Assembly (NCBI GenBank): GCA_001643675.2
Contig: LSRY02000040.1
Coordinates: 710,001 to 774,000, forward strand
Direction: 5' to 3'
DNA length: 64,000 nt
Source: Monocercomonoides exilis
Taxonomy: Eukaryota > Preaxostyla > Oxymonadida > Polymastigidae
This document shows, one piece after another, positions 1 to 12,686 of the stretch. Below the pieces are notes generated by a model that had not been told where the DNA came from, did not search any database, and was given only the letters and a program-made list of their open reading frames with translations. The translations under genes and the position numbers were made by a program. Within the stretch, counting starts at the first letter, position 1, and each line of letters opens with the position of its first letter.

Positions 1-1744
1 TGATACGAAGTCCTTTTGTGAAATCTTTGTTCTGAATGATCGTTGTAACCATCATAGTTCTCTTCAAATGAATGTTGACAGATTATGCTCTATCTCCGAG
101 GAAGACTATCGTTTTGAGCCATTTCGAACGGTTCAAACAGGAACAAAAAATTATATAAAATGTGCCAACAGATGTGAGTTATTTCCCCCATCATCTCAGC
201 CTTACAGAAGACTTGTTGGAATTTCTGGAGATATTTCTCTTGTCGCAACATGGAATCCAGCTACAAATGTGCGTATTTTTTTATACAGATATTTGTAGAA
301 CACATTATTTTAATTTTTTTCACAGGATGGGTACACAATGATTTGGATGCATGACTCAACGAATTGGGTCTGCTCTCCAATTCTACGAACTCCTCATTGC
401 GATATCATAGCTGCTTCACTGAGCCCAGACTTCTCTTTTCTGATTTTTACCACTTTAGGAACTAATCCAAAAACTCAAGGCATTGTCTTTCCCGAAAACT
501 ATGAAACTATTCTTGTTGACCTTAGAGCAACAAATGAAGCTTTACAACATGTAATACAAACAGGAAAAGATTATCAAAGAGCACACGTTTGGAATAATTA
601 ATTTATTTAACGACACTGTCATTTTTTTAAATGATTTTCATTCAGTTCTTTCCCGATTATTCAGCAGACAAAATTCATTTTGTATTGTACACAGAGAAAA
701 TACGAATTCAATATTATGTTTTAAAAAGATATAAAGTGTGAAATTTAATTATTTAACACTTCTTTCATTTTTAATGCGTTTTGTAAATGAAAATGTTTTC
801 TATCAAATGAATTTTCAACTTATGCAATTTCAAATTAAAAAACTCACAATTTTTTTCCCCCTCCATCTTCTGCAGACCGAAAGCACTTTGGACATCAAGC
901 AGCAGCAGCGGCATTTTGTGGAGCCCAAAAGCGAGATTGTGGTAGAAGAGCCGATTTGGATGACTGCAGATGAAGATAGAATATTCTGTGTGGCGACGAA
1001 GGACAACTCGAAGTCGTTTGCGTTGCTCGGATTTCGCTTTCTGCTCAACCAGGAGCCAATTGCAATGCTTAGCAGACCTCTGGCTAAGGTTTGTGTGTCG
1101 TTTTTGTGAGTTATTGTTAATTTTTTGTTTTTTTTTATATTAACTTCACAAAAATTTTGCTTTTTTTTTTAATTAATTTATTTGTTCGCATTGAATCTTT
1201 TAATAATATAAATATCTATTTCTTTTTCTCTCTCCTTTCCTCTCTCTTTTATTTTCTCTTCTCTTCCTTCCCCCTCCCTCACCACCCCCCCCCCTTCCCT
1301 TCCCCTCCCCCGCCTCACTTCTTTTCCCAGTTCTTCTACCCTCCACCTCCATTCCCCCCCACCGCTCTTCCTCCCTCCTTCTCCTATCTGCAAGGCTGCA
1401 GAAACACCCACCTCCATCTGCATCTTGTGCGTCTGAGAGGAGATATTCACGTGCTTGTCCAGCAGCATTTGATTAAACCTCCCTTTTTCCCTCCTTCCTC
1501 TTTGTTGGACTCAGCAGAATACAGAGTGAAGGCGAAGAGAAAGGCAGTGGCGAGGCTGGAGAGGGAGAAGTTGCAGAGATTGAGAGAGGAGGAGGAGGAG
1601 GAGGAAGAAGAAGAAGAAGAAGAAGGAAAAGAAGAGGGAGAAGAGGATGAAGGGAAAAGATCTAAGAACAATAGTGGTTTGTGTTAAAGTCTTCCATTGT
1701 ATTTCTTTTAATTAATTAATTATTTATTTATTTTCATTTTCATT

Positions 1745-1800
<56 letters not shown>

Positions 1801-1907
1801 TTTTCCTTCCTTTTTTTTATTCGCCATCCATTTTCTTTCTCTTTTTCATATTTGCATTTTATTTGTGATAATATTTTTGATGTTTGCATCGAAATAATAA
1901 TATCTTT

Positions 1908-2003
<96 letters not shown>

Positions 2004-2661
2004 ATTTATTTATTTATTTATTTATTTATTCTCAACAACATCAAAATTTTTAACATTTTTATCCCTTTCCCCCTCTCTCAATAGCATTGCATCCCTCTCT
2101 TCGCATGATCCATTCATCCAAACACACAAAACATTCTTCTTCTTCAAATTTTTCCTCTTTTTCCTCCTCCTCCTCTTTTTCTCCTTCCTCTTCCTCTTCC
2201 TCTTCTTCCTTCCACATTCCCTTCCGCCCTTCTTCTTCTTTCCTCTCCTCTTGTTTGCCTTTAGAAACCTCTCTTTTAACTCCCATGAAGAGCAGATATT
2301 TAACCAATTGCATTGTTCTTGACTTGTACTTGCTGAAAAAGGAAGAAACGGGGAAATATCAGTTTTATCTTCCTCTGCAGAAGATGAGGAAGAATAAACT
2401 GGAGGAGAAAAGAGGGGAAAGAGAGGAAAGAGAGGAAAGAGAAGAAATGAGGCAGAGGTGGAATGCCAAAGTAGCTGAGGAAATTAGAAGGAGGAGGGAG
2501 AAGAGGGAGAAGAGGGAGAAGGAGAAGGAAGAGAAAGAGAAAGAGAAAGAGAAAGAGAAGAAGAAGAATATGAATGACAGTAAAGATAATAATAATAATA
2601 ATAATAATAACAATGCAGATACAACCATGAATAACAATGAAGAAGGAACAAGAAATAATAT

Positions 2662-2694
<33 letters not shown>

Positions 2695-4478
2695 TTCTTC
2701 TTCCTCCTCCTCCTCCTCTTCCTCTTCTTCCTCTTCCTCTTCCTCTTCCTCTTCCTCTTCTTCTTCCTCTTCCTCCTCTTCTTTGTATGATCGATTTCCT
2801 CAACACATTTATTCAGCCACTTCAGTCAGCGCTCAGCCTTCTCTTCGACCTTACACTTCACTCTCTTCTTCTCGTTCTCCTTCTCCTCCTTTCTCTTCTC
2901 CTTCTCCTTCTCCTTCTCCTTCTCCTTCTTCTTTTAATTCTTCTTCTTCTTCTTCGTCTTCTCTTTCTTCCTCTTCTAACAAACAATTCCATTCTCGCAA
3001 TATGTCAACACCATTGCAATCATCATCATCATCATCATCTTCTTCTTCTTCCTTCTATTCTCATGCTTCCTCTTCCTCTTTCTCTTCCTCCTCTTCCTCT
3101 TCTTCCTCCTCTTCCACCTCCTCCTTCCTCTCCGCCTTCTCCCCTCTCCACTCCGTCCCTTCCCTCACCTCCTCCTCCCTCCATTCAAACCTCCTTCTTT
3201 CTTCTCTTCTCCGCCACAACCGCATCTTCTGCGGCTCCTTTGCTGATATGCTCCTCATCTTCCTGCCAAACGAGTTTCTTCAGTTTATTGACTGTTCTCC
3301 TCAGCATTTGCCGATGATTTCGCTGGCAGTGAAGGTGAAGGACAAAAGAAGCGAGGAGGAGTTGGAGAGGATGATGGAGGAGCTGGGGGAGAAGAGAGGG
3401 AGAGGGAGAAGAGAAGGAAATGCGAATGCTATTTCATCAGTTTCATCTTCATCATCATCATCATCATCTTCTTCTTCTTTTTCTCTCACCCCATACAATT
3501 CACCTTCTTCTTCCTCTTCTTTCTCCTCTTCCTCCTCCTCTTCCTTTTCTTCTTCTTCTCCTCTCCTCTCTGCCTCTTCCCTCTTCCCCTTCCACCTCCA
3601 CTCTATCCCTTCCCATCCTCCCCTGCTCCATTCCTCGGAGGGGCTTTCCCTTTCTGCCATTGACTCGCCTTTCTCTTCAAAGGAGGCGTTTTTCTCTTCT
3701 TTCATTGCGAAAAAATCTTCTCTGAAATCGCAGTCAACTTCGATGGCGTTTGCGAAGCTGGACATCAAACAGATGAAGCTGCCGACGCTGCTGCTGATGC
3801 AACAACAACAACAACAACAGAAACAACAACAAATGAAGGAGAAAGAGAAGGAGAAAGAGAAAACAAAGGAGAAAGAGAAGAAAGAGAGAGAAAGAGAAAG
3901 AGAGAGGGAGAAAGAGAAAGAAAAAGAGAAATCAGAAAAACCAGAGAAGAAGAAAGGCTTTTTTGCGTCTCTTTTCTCACGCAGCAAAGGAGAAAGCCAG
4001 CCTGCTTATTCACACAGCGGAGAAGGGAGTGGGAAATTCGAGATGTCAGCGATAATTCGCTATGCTAAAGCTATTTCTCTGCTTTCTTTAGGGGCGAATG
4101 GATTAAGTTCATCTTCTCTTTCTTCCTCCTCCTCTTCTTCTTCGAATAACACTCAAAATTCTGTTGGAAACACATCAGTTTCTGCCTTCGCTTCAGCTCT
4201 TCCTTCTCCTCTTCCTTCTCCTTCTTCTTCTACCTCTTCTTCATCTTCCTCCTCCTCCTCCTCTTCTTCTTCTTCTTCATTTAATTCTTCTTCCTCTTCT
4301 TCTTCTCTCTCTCTCTTCTATCGAGGCAGGCCAATCTCCTATCAGTTTGATTCTCTCAGAGAAACAGACAAATACGTCCATTTCTTTGTGGATGCTGCGT
4401 CTCCTGCTGTTTACTCGTATTCTGTCGATATATGGGCATTGGCAAGGTTGATACACCCGATGAAGTATGTGAGTGAGA

Positions 4479-4526
<48 letters not shown>

Positions 4527-7500
4527 TTATTTTTTATTTTATTTTATTTTATTTTTTTCATTTTTTATTTCAATTTGTTATTTTATTTTATCATTAATGA
4601 ATTAATTTTTTCATATTTATAATAATGATTTTTAATTCTTCATCCTTCCTTCTCTTTCTCTTCCTCCTCTCTCCTTCCTTCTCTTCTCTCTCCTCCTCTC
4701 TCTTTCTCTTTCTCTTTCTCTTTCTCTTTCTCTCTCTCCTCCTCTCCTTCTCCTCCTCTCCTTCTCCTCAGATCCTCCGATGTCCTCACCCTCATCCACA
4801 TCTCTCTCCTCCATCTCAACGAAATCCCCTTCACCCGCGTCCTTCTCCAGCACTTGTTCATCCATTCTCCTCACTTGCTCTCCATCTCCCTCTTCACTGA
4901 AATCCTCTTAGCTTTGCCTTTTGCTTGTCTATTGCAGAATAATAAACTGCCTCAAAATGTTCATTTTGATGGAAGTAATGGAGTGATGGCTGGTTCTTAT
5001 GGATTGATTTCTTCATCATCATCTTCTTCTTCAAATTCTTCTTCGTCTTCTTCGTCTTCTTCTTCATTTGGTCATTTGAGTGGAGATATATCTCTTATTA
5101 CTAGAGGCATTACAGCAGCTACTGGAAGCGGAATAATTAGTAGTGCGAATGGAGGAGGTATAATTTCTCCGAACTTTATTTCTCCGTTGAAAGAACTGAG
5201 AAAAGTGAAGTTGTCAACAACAGCGTTTATTCCCCCTCTGCCTCTGCTTGTGATGATAATGCGAAGGGGAATGCTGGGAAAATGTGGGATGGGAGGAGAA
5301 AGCGGGGAAATTATGGGTAAAAAACGAAATAATAATTATGGAAATATTGGTTATGGTTATAAAAATAAAAAATATTATAAAAGTTGTAAAAGTCAAAAAA
5401 CAAATAGGAATAAAAATAATGGTTATTATGATTATAACAATGATGGGAAAATTGAGAAGTATGGAAGAGTTGGAAGACAAGAAGGAAAAGAAGGAAAAGA
5501 AGGAAAAGAAGGAAAAGAGATGGTTGTTAGAAGGCAGAAAAGTGTGGGAAGGGAAAATGAAATATTTGAAGAACTGATGAATGAGATGAGAAGCAGGAGA
5601 AAAGGAAGAAAAGGAGGAAAAGTGAGAGGAAAAGAAAGAGAAGATGAAAGAGAAGGGGAGGAAGAAGAAGATAACGTTGATGAGTTTGAAGAAGAAGAAG
5701 AATATGAAGAAGAAGAGGAAGAAGAAGGAGAAGAAGAGGAAATATTTGATATTGAGAGTATGTTGAATGAAGGAGAAGAGGAAGCGATGAGAAGGAGAAG
5801 GATAATGGAGAGGAAGAAGAAGAGGAAGAAGAAGCAAGAGAAGATGAAGACGAAGAGGGGAAAGAAGAATGTTTCATTTGGAAGAGGAGATAAAAAGGAA
5901 GAAGAAGAAGTGATTATGAGACAGAAAGATGGAGATTCTTTGAAGGAAAATGGGGTAAATAATGAAACTAACTACAATGTTGATGATGAAAAGATGAAGA
6001 AAGAGAAAGAGAAGGAGAAGGAGAAGGAGAGGGAGAAAGAGAAGGAGAAAGAAATAAAAAAAAATAATATTTCTAAACAAAACATTTCATATTCTTCTTC
6101 TTTTTCTTCTTCTTCTTCCTCTTCTTCCTCTTATCCATATCCAATCAAATTGAAAGGTCTGTTCAGAAATAGAGGAGAAAGAGGTTTAACAGCTGCTACA
6201 TCGATCATTGAATTCTGGAAGAAGAAAGAGAAAGAGAAGAAGAAAGAGAAGGAAAAGAAACAATTAGAAGAGGAAAAGAAAGAAGGAGAAAGAGAAGGAG
6301 AAGGAGAAAGAGAAGAAAGAAAGAGAAGGAGAAAGAAAAATGAGCAAGAGAATGAAGAAAACAGAGAAAACAAAATAGAAAAAGAAGAAAAAGAAAAAGA
6401 AGAGGAAGAAGAAGATGAGAAGGAAGAAGAAAGGTTATATAATATTCGTAATTTTGGTGAAGAATTCAACAGATGGAATGACTCTATGCCTGCAGAAAAG
6501 AAAGTGAAGAGGAAGAAGGAGAAGGAGAAGGAGAAAGAGAAGGAGAAGGAGAAAGAGAAAGAAAGAGAAAGAGATAAAATAAAAGAAAGAGAAGAAGAAA
6601 GAGAAGGAGAAGGAGAAAGAGAAGGAGAAAATTCAAAAATAACAGAAAATGAAGAAATAAATCATCCTAATCATGTTTCATCATCATCATCATCATCATC
6701 AACAGGTCTTTCATTCACACACAGCAACATTTCTTCGGCACCTGTTAGATTGCTTCCTCAAACAAAAGAGGAAAAGGAGAAGAAGGAGAAGGAGAAAGAA
6801 AAAGAAAAAGAGAAAGAGAAAGAAGAGATTGAAAATGATACTAATGAAGCTATTGATACTGATATTACAGCTTCATCTTCCTCTTCTGTTTCTTCATCTT
6901 CCTCTTCATCTTCTCATTCTTCTTCTTCTTCTTCTTCTTCTTCTTCTTCTTCTTCTTCTGTTTCTTCTTCTTCTTCTTCTTCTTCTTCTTCTTCTTCTTC
7001 TTCTTCTTCTTCTTCTTCTTCTTCTTCTTCTTCTTCTTCTTCTTCTTTTTCTTCCTCTTCATCTTCCTCTTCATCTTCTCATTCTTCTTCTTCTTCTTCT
7101 TCTTCTGTTTCTTCTTCTTCTTCTTCTTCCATTTCTTCTTCATCTTTACAAACTCCTCTTTCTTCTGATAGAAAACATGCTCTAATCACTCCAATCAAAG
7201 ATGACGAAGAAAAAGAAGCAATGCATCATTCGCTCAAAGAAGAAGAGGAAGAAAACAAAGAAAACGAAGAAGAAGAAGGAAAAGGAAAAGGAAAAGGAAA
7301 AGAGGAAAAAGAAGGAAAATTAAAAGAAGAAGAAGAAGGAAAAGAAGAAGGAAATGAAGAAAAAGAAGAAGAAGAAGATGATGATGATGAAGAAAGCAAT
7401 GCAGATTCCTCCAGTGAAGAACTGCAGTGTCTCTTTCTTCATTCCCCTCCTCCTCCTCCTTCTCCCCCTCCTTCTTCTCTTCCATTCTCTTTGCCCATCT

Positions 7501-10500
7501 CAAACAACAGCAACATCAGCAGCAGCAGCAGCAGTAGCTCTTCATTCACTCCTTCTCTTAGTTCTCTTTCTCCTTCTTCTTATGGCGAAAATTATTCGGA
7601 TTCGGCTTATTTCTTTTCTTCTTCTTCCTCTTCCTCTTCTTCTTCTTCTTCCTCTGCTTCTTCCTCTTCTTCTCTTCTCAATTCACGTGTTATTCTTCCT
7701 TTCTCTCTCTCTTCTAAAATAAGAAAACTTTCTTCTTCTTCTTCTTCTTCTTCTTCTTCTTCTTCTTCTTCTTCTTCTTCTCCATCTCCTTCTCTTCCTT
7801 ATCTTCTCTATAAAGCTGTTGATACTTCTTCTCTTGCTCCTCAATCTATTTCTTCAACTGCTTCTTCTTCTTCTTCCTCTTCTTCTTCTTCTTCCTCTTC
7901 CTCTTCCTCTCCTCTTTCTTCTCCTTCTCCTTCTACTTCTTCCTATTCTTCTTCTTCAAATGCAATGAAAAGAGGGTATTATAGAGAAAGAAGTGAAGAA
8001 GAAGAAGAGGAAGATTATGAAGAAGAAGAAGAAGAAGGGGAAGAAGAAGAAGATGATGATGAAGATGCTATTTATCAAAGAAGGAGAATGAGAAGAAATA
8101 AAGAAAGCGAAAGAGAAAGGAGGAGGAGGAGGAGAAGAGAAAGAGAGAAGAAAAGAGATAAAAGATTGGAGGTGATGATGAGAAATGTTAATGAAAGAAG
8201 AGGAAGTAGAGAAGAAGGAGAAGGAGAAGGAGAAGATAAAATAAGAGGAAGAGGAAGGGGAAGGGGAAGAGAAGAAGAAGAAGAAGAAGAAGAAAGTGAA
8301 ATGGAAGATGATGAAGATGAAGATGAAGAAGAAGAAGATGAAGAAGAAGAAGGATATTTCAGAAGAGGAAGAAGATATCGAAATAGGAACAGCAACACAG
8401 AGGAAGAAGAAGAAGATGATGATGATGAAGGGGAATATAGAACACATAATCAATCAGCAAACAGCTTCTCGGAAAGAGAAGAAGAAGAAGAAAGAGAAAG
8501 AGGAGAAGGAGAAGGAGAAGAAGAAGATTTTGAAGCAAACGAATTTTCCAATCCAATTTTTGTGGATTCAGATGAAGAGCTGTTTAACAATCCATATTTT
8601 GCGTTGCATTACAACCATCTTCAGAAGAGGCATCATATTCACAGCCATCATTCGTATTTAGGAGGAGGAGGAGAAGGAGGAAGAGAAAGAGAAGAAGGAA
8701 GAGAAAGAGGAGAAAGAGAAGGAAGAGGAAGAGGAAGAGGGGGAAGAGGGGGAAGAAGCAATGCTTATGACGTGATTGGTTCTGGAAGCTCTTCTTATCA
8801 GAATCAGAACATGAATGGAAGAAGTGAAGGAGATAGTGTTAAGTTGTATGGCACACACAAACATGGAAGAAATGTGCATAGCCATCACACACACCACAGT
8901 GGAGGTAATCAAAATCTTAATCCTAATTCTTCTTCTTCTTCTTCTTCTTCTTCTTCTTTGAGTGCTTCTTCAAATAGCGAAAGAGGAAAGATGCTGTCAT
9001 TCAACGAAACAGGAGAAGATTCTGATAATTCTTCAAAGGAAAGCGAAAGTTCTTCTTCTTCCTCCTCATCCTCCTCCTCTTCTTCCTCTTCTTCCTCTTC
9101 TTCATCTTCATTTGTTGCACCAATGAATAAACGCCCAGGGAATGTTGCATCTTCCAATTCAACTGCTTCTTCTTCTTCCTTTTCTTCTGTTGTTTCTGAT
9201 GGAAGAATAAATTCATCCATTTCATCATCATCTTCTTCTTCCTCCTCTTCCTCTTCTCATTCTTCTTCTTCTTCATTCCCTTATTCTTCTTCTCCTCCTC
9301 CTTCTTCTTCTTCATATCATCGCTCTCTTGTTGACAAACATCCATACGATGCAAGCGAAACGTCGAGTTCTTCTGAGGCAGAAGTCACTTTCATTGAGCA
9401 AGTGGCGAAGTTGAATGAGATTGAGCGAGAAGCGAAGAAAGAGATGGGGAGAAGAGGAAATGTTCATAACTTGTCGCTTTCACAGATAAGCTATGAGGAG
9501 AATAAAGGGGGGAATAAGTATGGGAGAGGAGGGAGAGGAGAGGGAGAGGGAGGAAGAGAAAGAGGAGAAAGAGAAGGAAGAGAAGGAAGAGGAGGAAATT
9601 ACGAAACTGAAGCAAGACAACACAGGAAAGACTCATCCATAAGCAAATCACAAAGATATCCAACTTCAATGAAAGCGCAAAGAAACCGATTTATTTCGCA
9701 GCAAGAGCTAATTCCCCGCCATTTGGGAACGCAGCAGCTGTTGGAGGAGATTCAGAAGGAGAACAAACGCAAGCAGAAACAGATCAAAAAATCGTCGTTG
9801 CATCTTCTTCCTCCTTCGCTGCAGGAGAACGAGGTGTATGCAGCAGAGCAGAGCTATCGTACTGAGCAGTTCTTCTATTATGTGGATCTGTTGACGACGA
9901 AGTATGATGAACAGCAGGGGAATAGAGAAAGAGAGAAGGAGAGGGAGAGAGGAAGAGAGAGAGAGAGAATGAGGATAAGAGGAAGAGAAGGAAGAGAAGG
10001 AAGAGAGAAGGGAAGAGAAGGAGGAAATGGAAGTGGAAGAGGAAGAGGAGAAAGAGGAGAAAGAGAAGAGGAGAAGGGAAGAAGAGAAAACAAAAGAATA
10101 AACACATATTTGGAATGGCTGGAGAAAGGAAACGGAGCCAAAATGAGTCAAAAAGAACAATATTCAGCATTCTTGTCATTCTACCGAAGAGAAGGAAGCA
10201 GAAGAAACAAGAACAATAAAAATTATGATTATAACTCAGAAGGAGAAGGAGAAGAAGAAGAAGAAGAAGAAGAAAGCTATCTGTCAGGAAATGGAGCTAA
10301 TAATAATACCAGTTTCAGTGCAAAGCAAGGCAATCGAAGTGCGTTTTCTCCCTTTTTGCCTCAGCCTCTTCTTTCTCATTCGCAGCAGGTTCTTCTGAGG
10401 AGGAAGATGTATCAGATATGCAAGTATTTCATAGCAGTGAACAATTTGAAGATCAAAATGAACAATTCGATGCAGGAAGAGATGCCGACAAGGATCCTGG

Positions 10501-11406
10501 AGTGGATGGAGCTGCCGAATTGGTGTGTGGAGGAGAGAGAGAAAGGAGAGAGAAAGAGAAAGAGAGAAAGAGAGAGAGAGAGAAAAGGAGAAAAAGAAAG
10601 AAAGAAATATTTTTTTTTTAATTTTTTATTTCAATTTGTAATTTGATTATCTTCTTTATCTTCTTTTCCATCTTTCTTTTTCACACAAATATATTTATTT
10701 AAATTTATTTCTTTATTTCTTTCTTTCTTTATTTGTTTATTTATTTTTTAAAATTCCCTTTTTTTCTTCATTCTCCAGCATTGTTCTCCAGCTTCTCCGT
10801 CGTTCCATCCTCACTTTGTCCCCTCCTTGTTACCTCAAATACATCCAGAGAGAATTTGAGAATGCTAAATCTTATCAATCTTGGGCGCAAACCACGCCAA
10901 ACACTGGAATTGCTGGCAATTTGCTTTCTTCCCCGATTTTCTCCTCGTTTTCTTCTTCTTTCTCTTCTTCTTCTTCCTTTTCTTCTTCCTCCTCCTCCTC
11001 CTCTTCTTCTTCTTCCCCGTTTTCTGATGAGCAATCGAAAATTCCTATGTTTGCGACTCCCTCATTCACTAAAGCCCTCTCAGCTACTCATCTCACACAC
11101 GACAAGGATCTGACTATGGCTGTGAGATTCATCACTAGATATGTATGTGTTGCAGATGTATTTTTCTGAGTTATTTTTTCTTTTTTCTTTTAACTTTTTT
11201 CTTTTTTCTTTTTTTCTTTTTAACTTTATTTATAATTTTTAATTTTCTTTATTTTTATCTTTCTCTCTCTCTATATATGTATATGTATATGTATATTGCA
11301 ATATATTCTTCTTATCTCTCTAAATGTCCTCTATATTTCAATTTATTTCTATTTATTTCTATTTATTATTTAATACTTCACATATGTTCATATATTCCTT
11401 TCCAAA

Positions 11407-11437
<31 letters not shown>

Positions 11438-11448
11438 AATAAAATAAA

Positions 11449-11539
<91 letters not shown>

Positions 11540-12159
11540 TTCAGGATAAAACGGGCCCTCCAGTTGACATGTCTTCCTGTCTGAAGACAACACAGCCACA
11601 TCCATTTGCTTTCCTCCCCATCGTCCCTTTCTCTGTCTTCAAACAAAACAGCAGCAGATTCACAAAGAGAAATATGAATATGAATTTGAATATGAATTTG
11701 AATTCTTCTTCTTATCCTTCTTCTTCTTCGTATTCTTCTTCTTCTTCTTCTTTCTGCCACAATCCCAATTCCACCCCTCTCTCTTCTTTTTCCTCTCCTC
11801 CTCCTTCTTCTCGTGGCTTTTCTTCTTCTCTTTCGCCTTTTTCGTGTTCTCCTCAAATCTCTGCTAATTCAACAACAATATCTTCTTCTTCTTCTTCTTC
11901 TTCTTCTTCTTCTTCCTCTTCATTTCCATCAACACCTTCATCAGTAGCTTCTTCTTCTTCTTCCTCTTCCTCTTCTTCCTCTCCAACTTGGTCTCTTGCA
12001 TCGTCTTCCTCCTCCTCCTCTTCTTCTTCTTTTGTTCCTTCTCCTCTCATTCGTCAGCCTTCACCTTCTCTTCCTGCACCTCCTCTTTCTTCTCCTTTGA
12101 CTCATAATTCTCAAAACTTAAAGTCTTCTCATGAAGCTGAGAGCATTTCGAAGAATTAA
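1..12159 (+). CDS. Pigeon/gamma-secretase-activating-protein-like protein (5' partial, nine exons)
   Basis: Proposed exons 2-268, 326-586, 646-735, 876-1088, 1331-1676, 2085-4464, 4772-10522, 10779-11142 and 11545-12159. All introns are GT-AG and phases join without a break, giving about 3,428 residues; the start lies outside the window. Between low-complexity tracts, ordered islands follow the order of animal GSAP/pigeon proteins: a beta-propeller-like N-terminus (TPHCDIIAASLSPDFSFLIF), a W..ADEDRIFCV strand (exon 4), LLIFLPNEFLQFIDCSPQHL (exon 6), HFFVDAASPAVYSYSVDIW (end of exon 6), then a helical part (exons 7-8: SLFTEILLALPFA, LLRRSILTLSPPCYLKYIQ). The known family is about 850 residues; most of the excess is poly-Ser and Lys/Glu/Arg repeats. 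Family role: a membrane-associated adaptor reported to act on gamma-secretase and trafficking in animals; its role in protists is unknown. The family call is motif-based and moderately sure; exon 5-8 borders are the weakest. Confidence 0.55.
1745..1802. repeat. (TTTC)n microsatellite in intron 5 of the pigeon/GSAP-like gene
   Basis: Continuous TTTC tetramers on the + strand, in the intron between exon 5 (ends 1676) and exon 6 (starts 2085). Together with the next repeat it explains why this intron is long (408 bp). Confidence 0.9.
1903..2002. repeat. (CTTT)n microsatellite followed by (ATTT)n
   Basis: About 25 CTTT units run straight into a short ATTT array ending near 2030, just before the pyrimidine-rich acceptor at 2083-2084. 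The Phe/Leu/Ser reading frames across it are repeat artefacts. Confidence 0.9.
4482..4523. repeat. (GA)n microsatellite at start of an intron
   Basis: A pure GA run begins about 15 bases downstream of the proposed donor GTATGT at 4465. The intron runs 4465-4771 and ends in a long CT-rich tract, so it carries a purine block then a pyrimidine block that could pair with each other. Confidence 0.85.
11448..11540. repeat. (ATT)n microsatellite filling the last intron
   Basis: About 30 ATT units lie directly upstream of the acceptor TTTTCAG at 11538-11544. The intron runs 11143-11544 and also contains TATATGTATATG repeats near 11270-11300. Confidence 0.9.
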
Positions 12160-12686
12160 AAGAGAGAGAGAGAGAGAGAGAGAAGTTGTTAGAATTTCTA
12201 TTCCTTTTTGTCTTTTTCTTTCTTTCTTTTTTCATTTCTTTTATTTATTCTATTTTATTTTTTCCCCCCATTAAATGCTTATTTTTTTTGTGGGAAAAGA
12301 TGGGTCTTATTTATGAATATTAATTTATTCCGACATTTTGAATTACTATTTTTCTGTAATTGAATAAACAGAATAGTTTTTTTTATCTCTTCAGTTATAT
12401 ATTCATTTATTCGTTAAACAATCGAAGTGCTTATTTCTGAAAAATAAAAAAATTCTTTTTTTGTCAAGTTAAATGGAATTTCTGAATTATAATCCATATT
12501 CTCTGTCCATTGAAAAAAGAAGAGTTGAAAAAATGTTCAGAGTCAATTTGTTGAATGGTGAAGTTTATGATGAAATTGGTTGAAAATTTTAAATAAAGAA
12601 ACTGCTCCATATGACAACTTTCGATCATAACCAATTATAATTCTCATCAAATAAAATTGTTGCATTTAACTGCAAGCTCGCTGTAT
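12160..12686. other. Intergenic spacer, 3' flank and BUD22-like upstream region
   Basis: Begins with a short GA repeat (12162-12182), then AT-rich sequence with no open frame worth calling. It must hold the polyadenylation region of the upstream gene and the promoter of the downstream gene; AATAAA-like strings occur (for example near 12362 and 12442), but none is singled out. Confidence 0.6.

Noticed and set aside
6865-7185. Long poly-Lys and poly-Leu reading frames
   Set aside because: They are other-frame or antisense readings of the TCT/TCC tract that encodes poly-Ser in the pigeon/GSAP-like gene.
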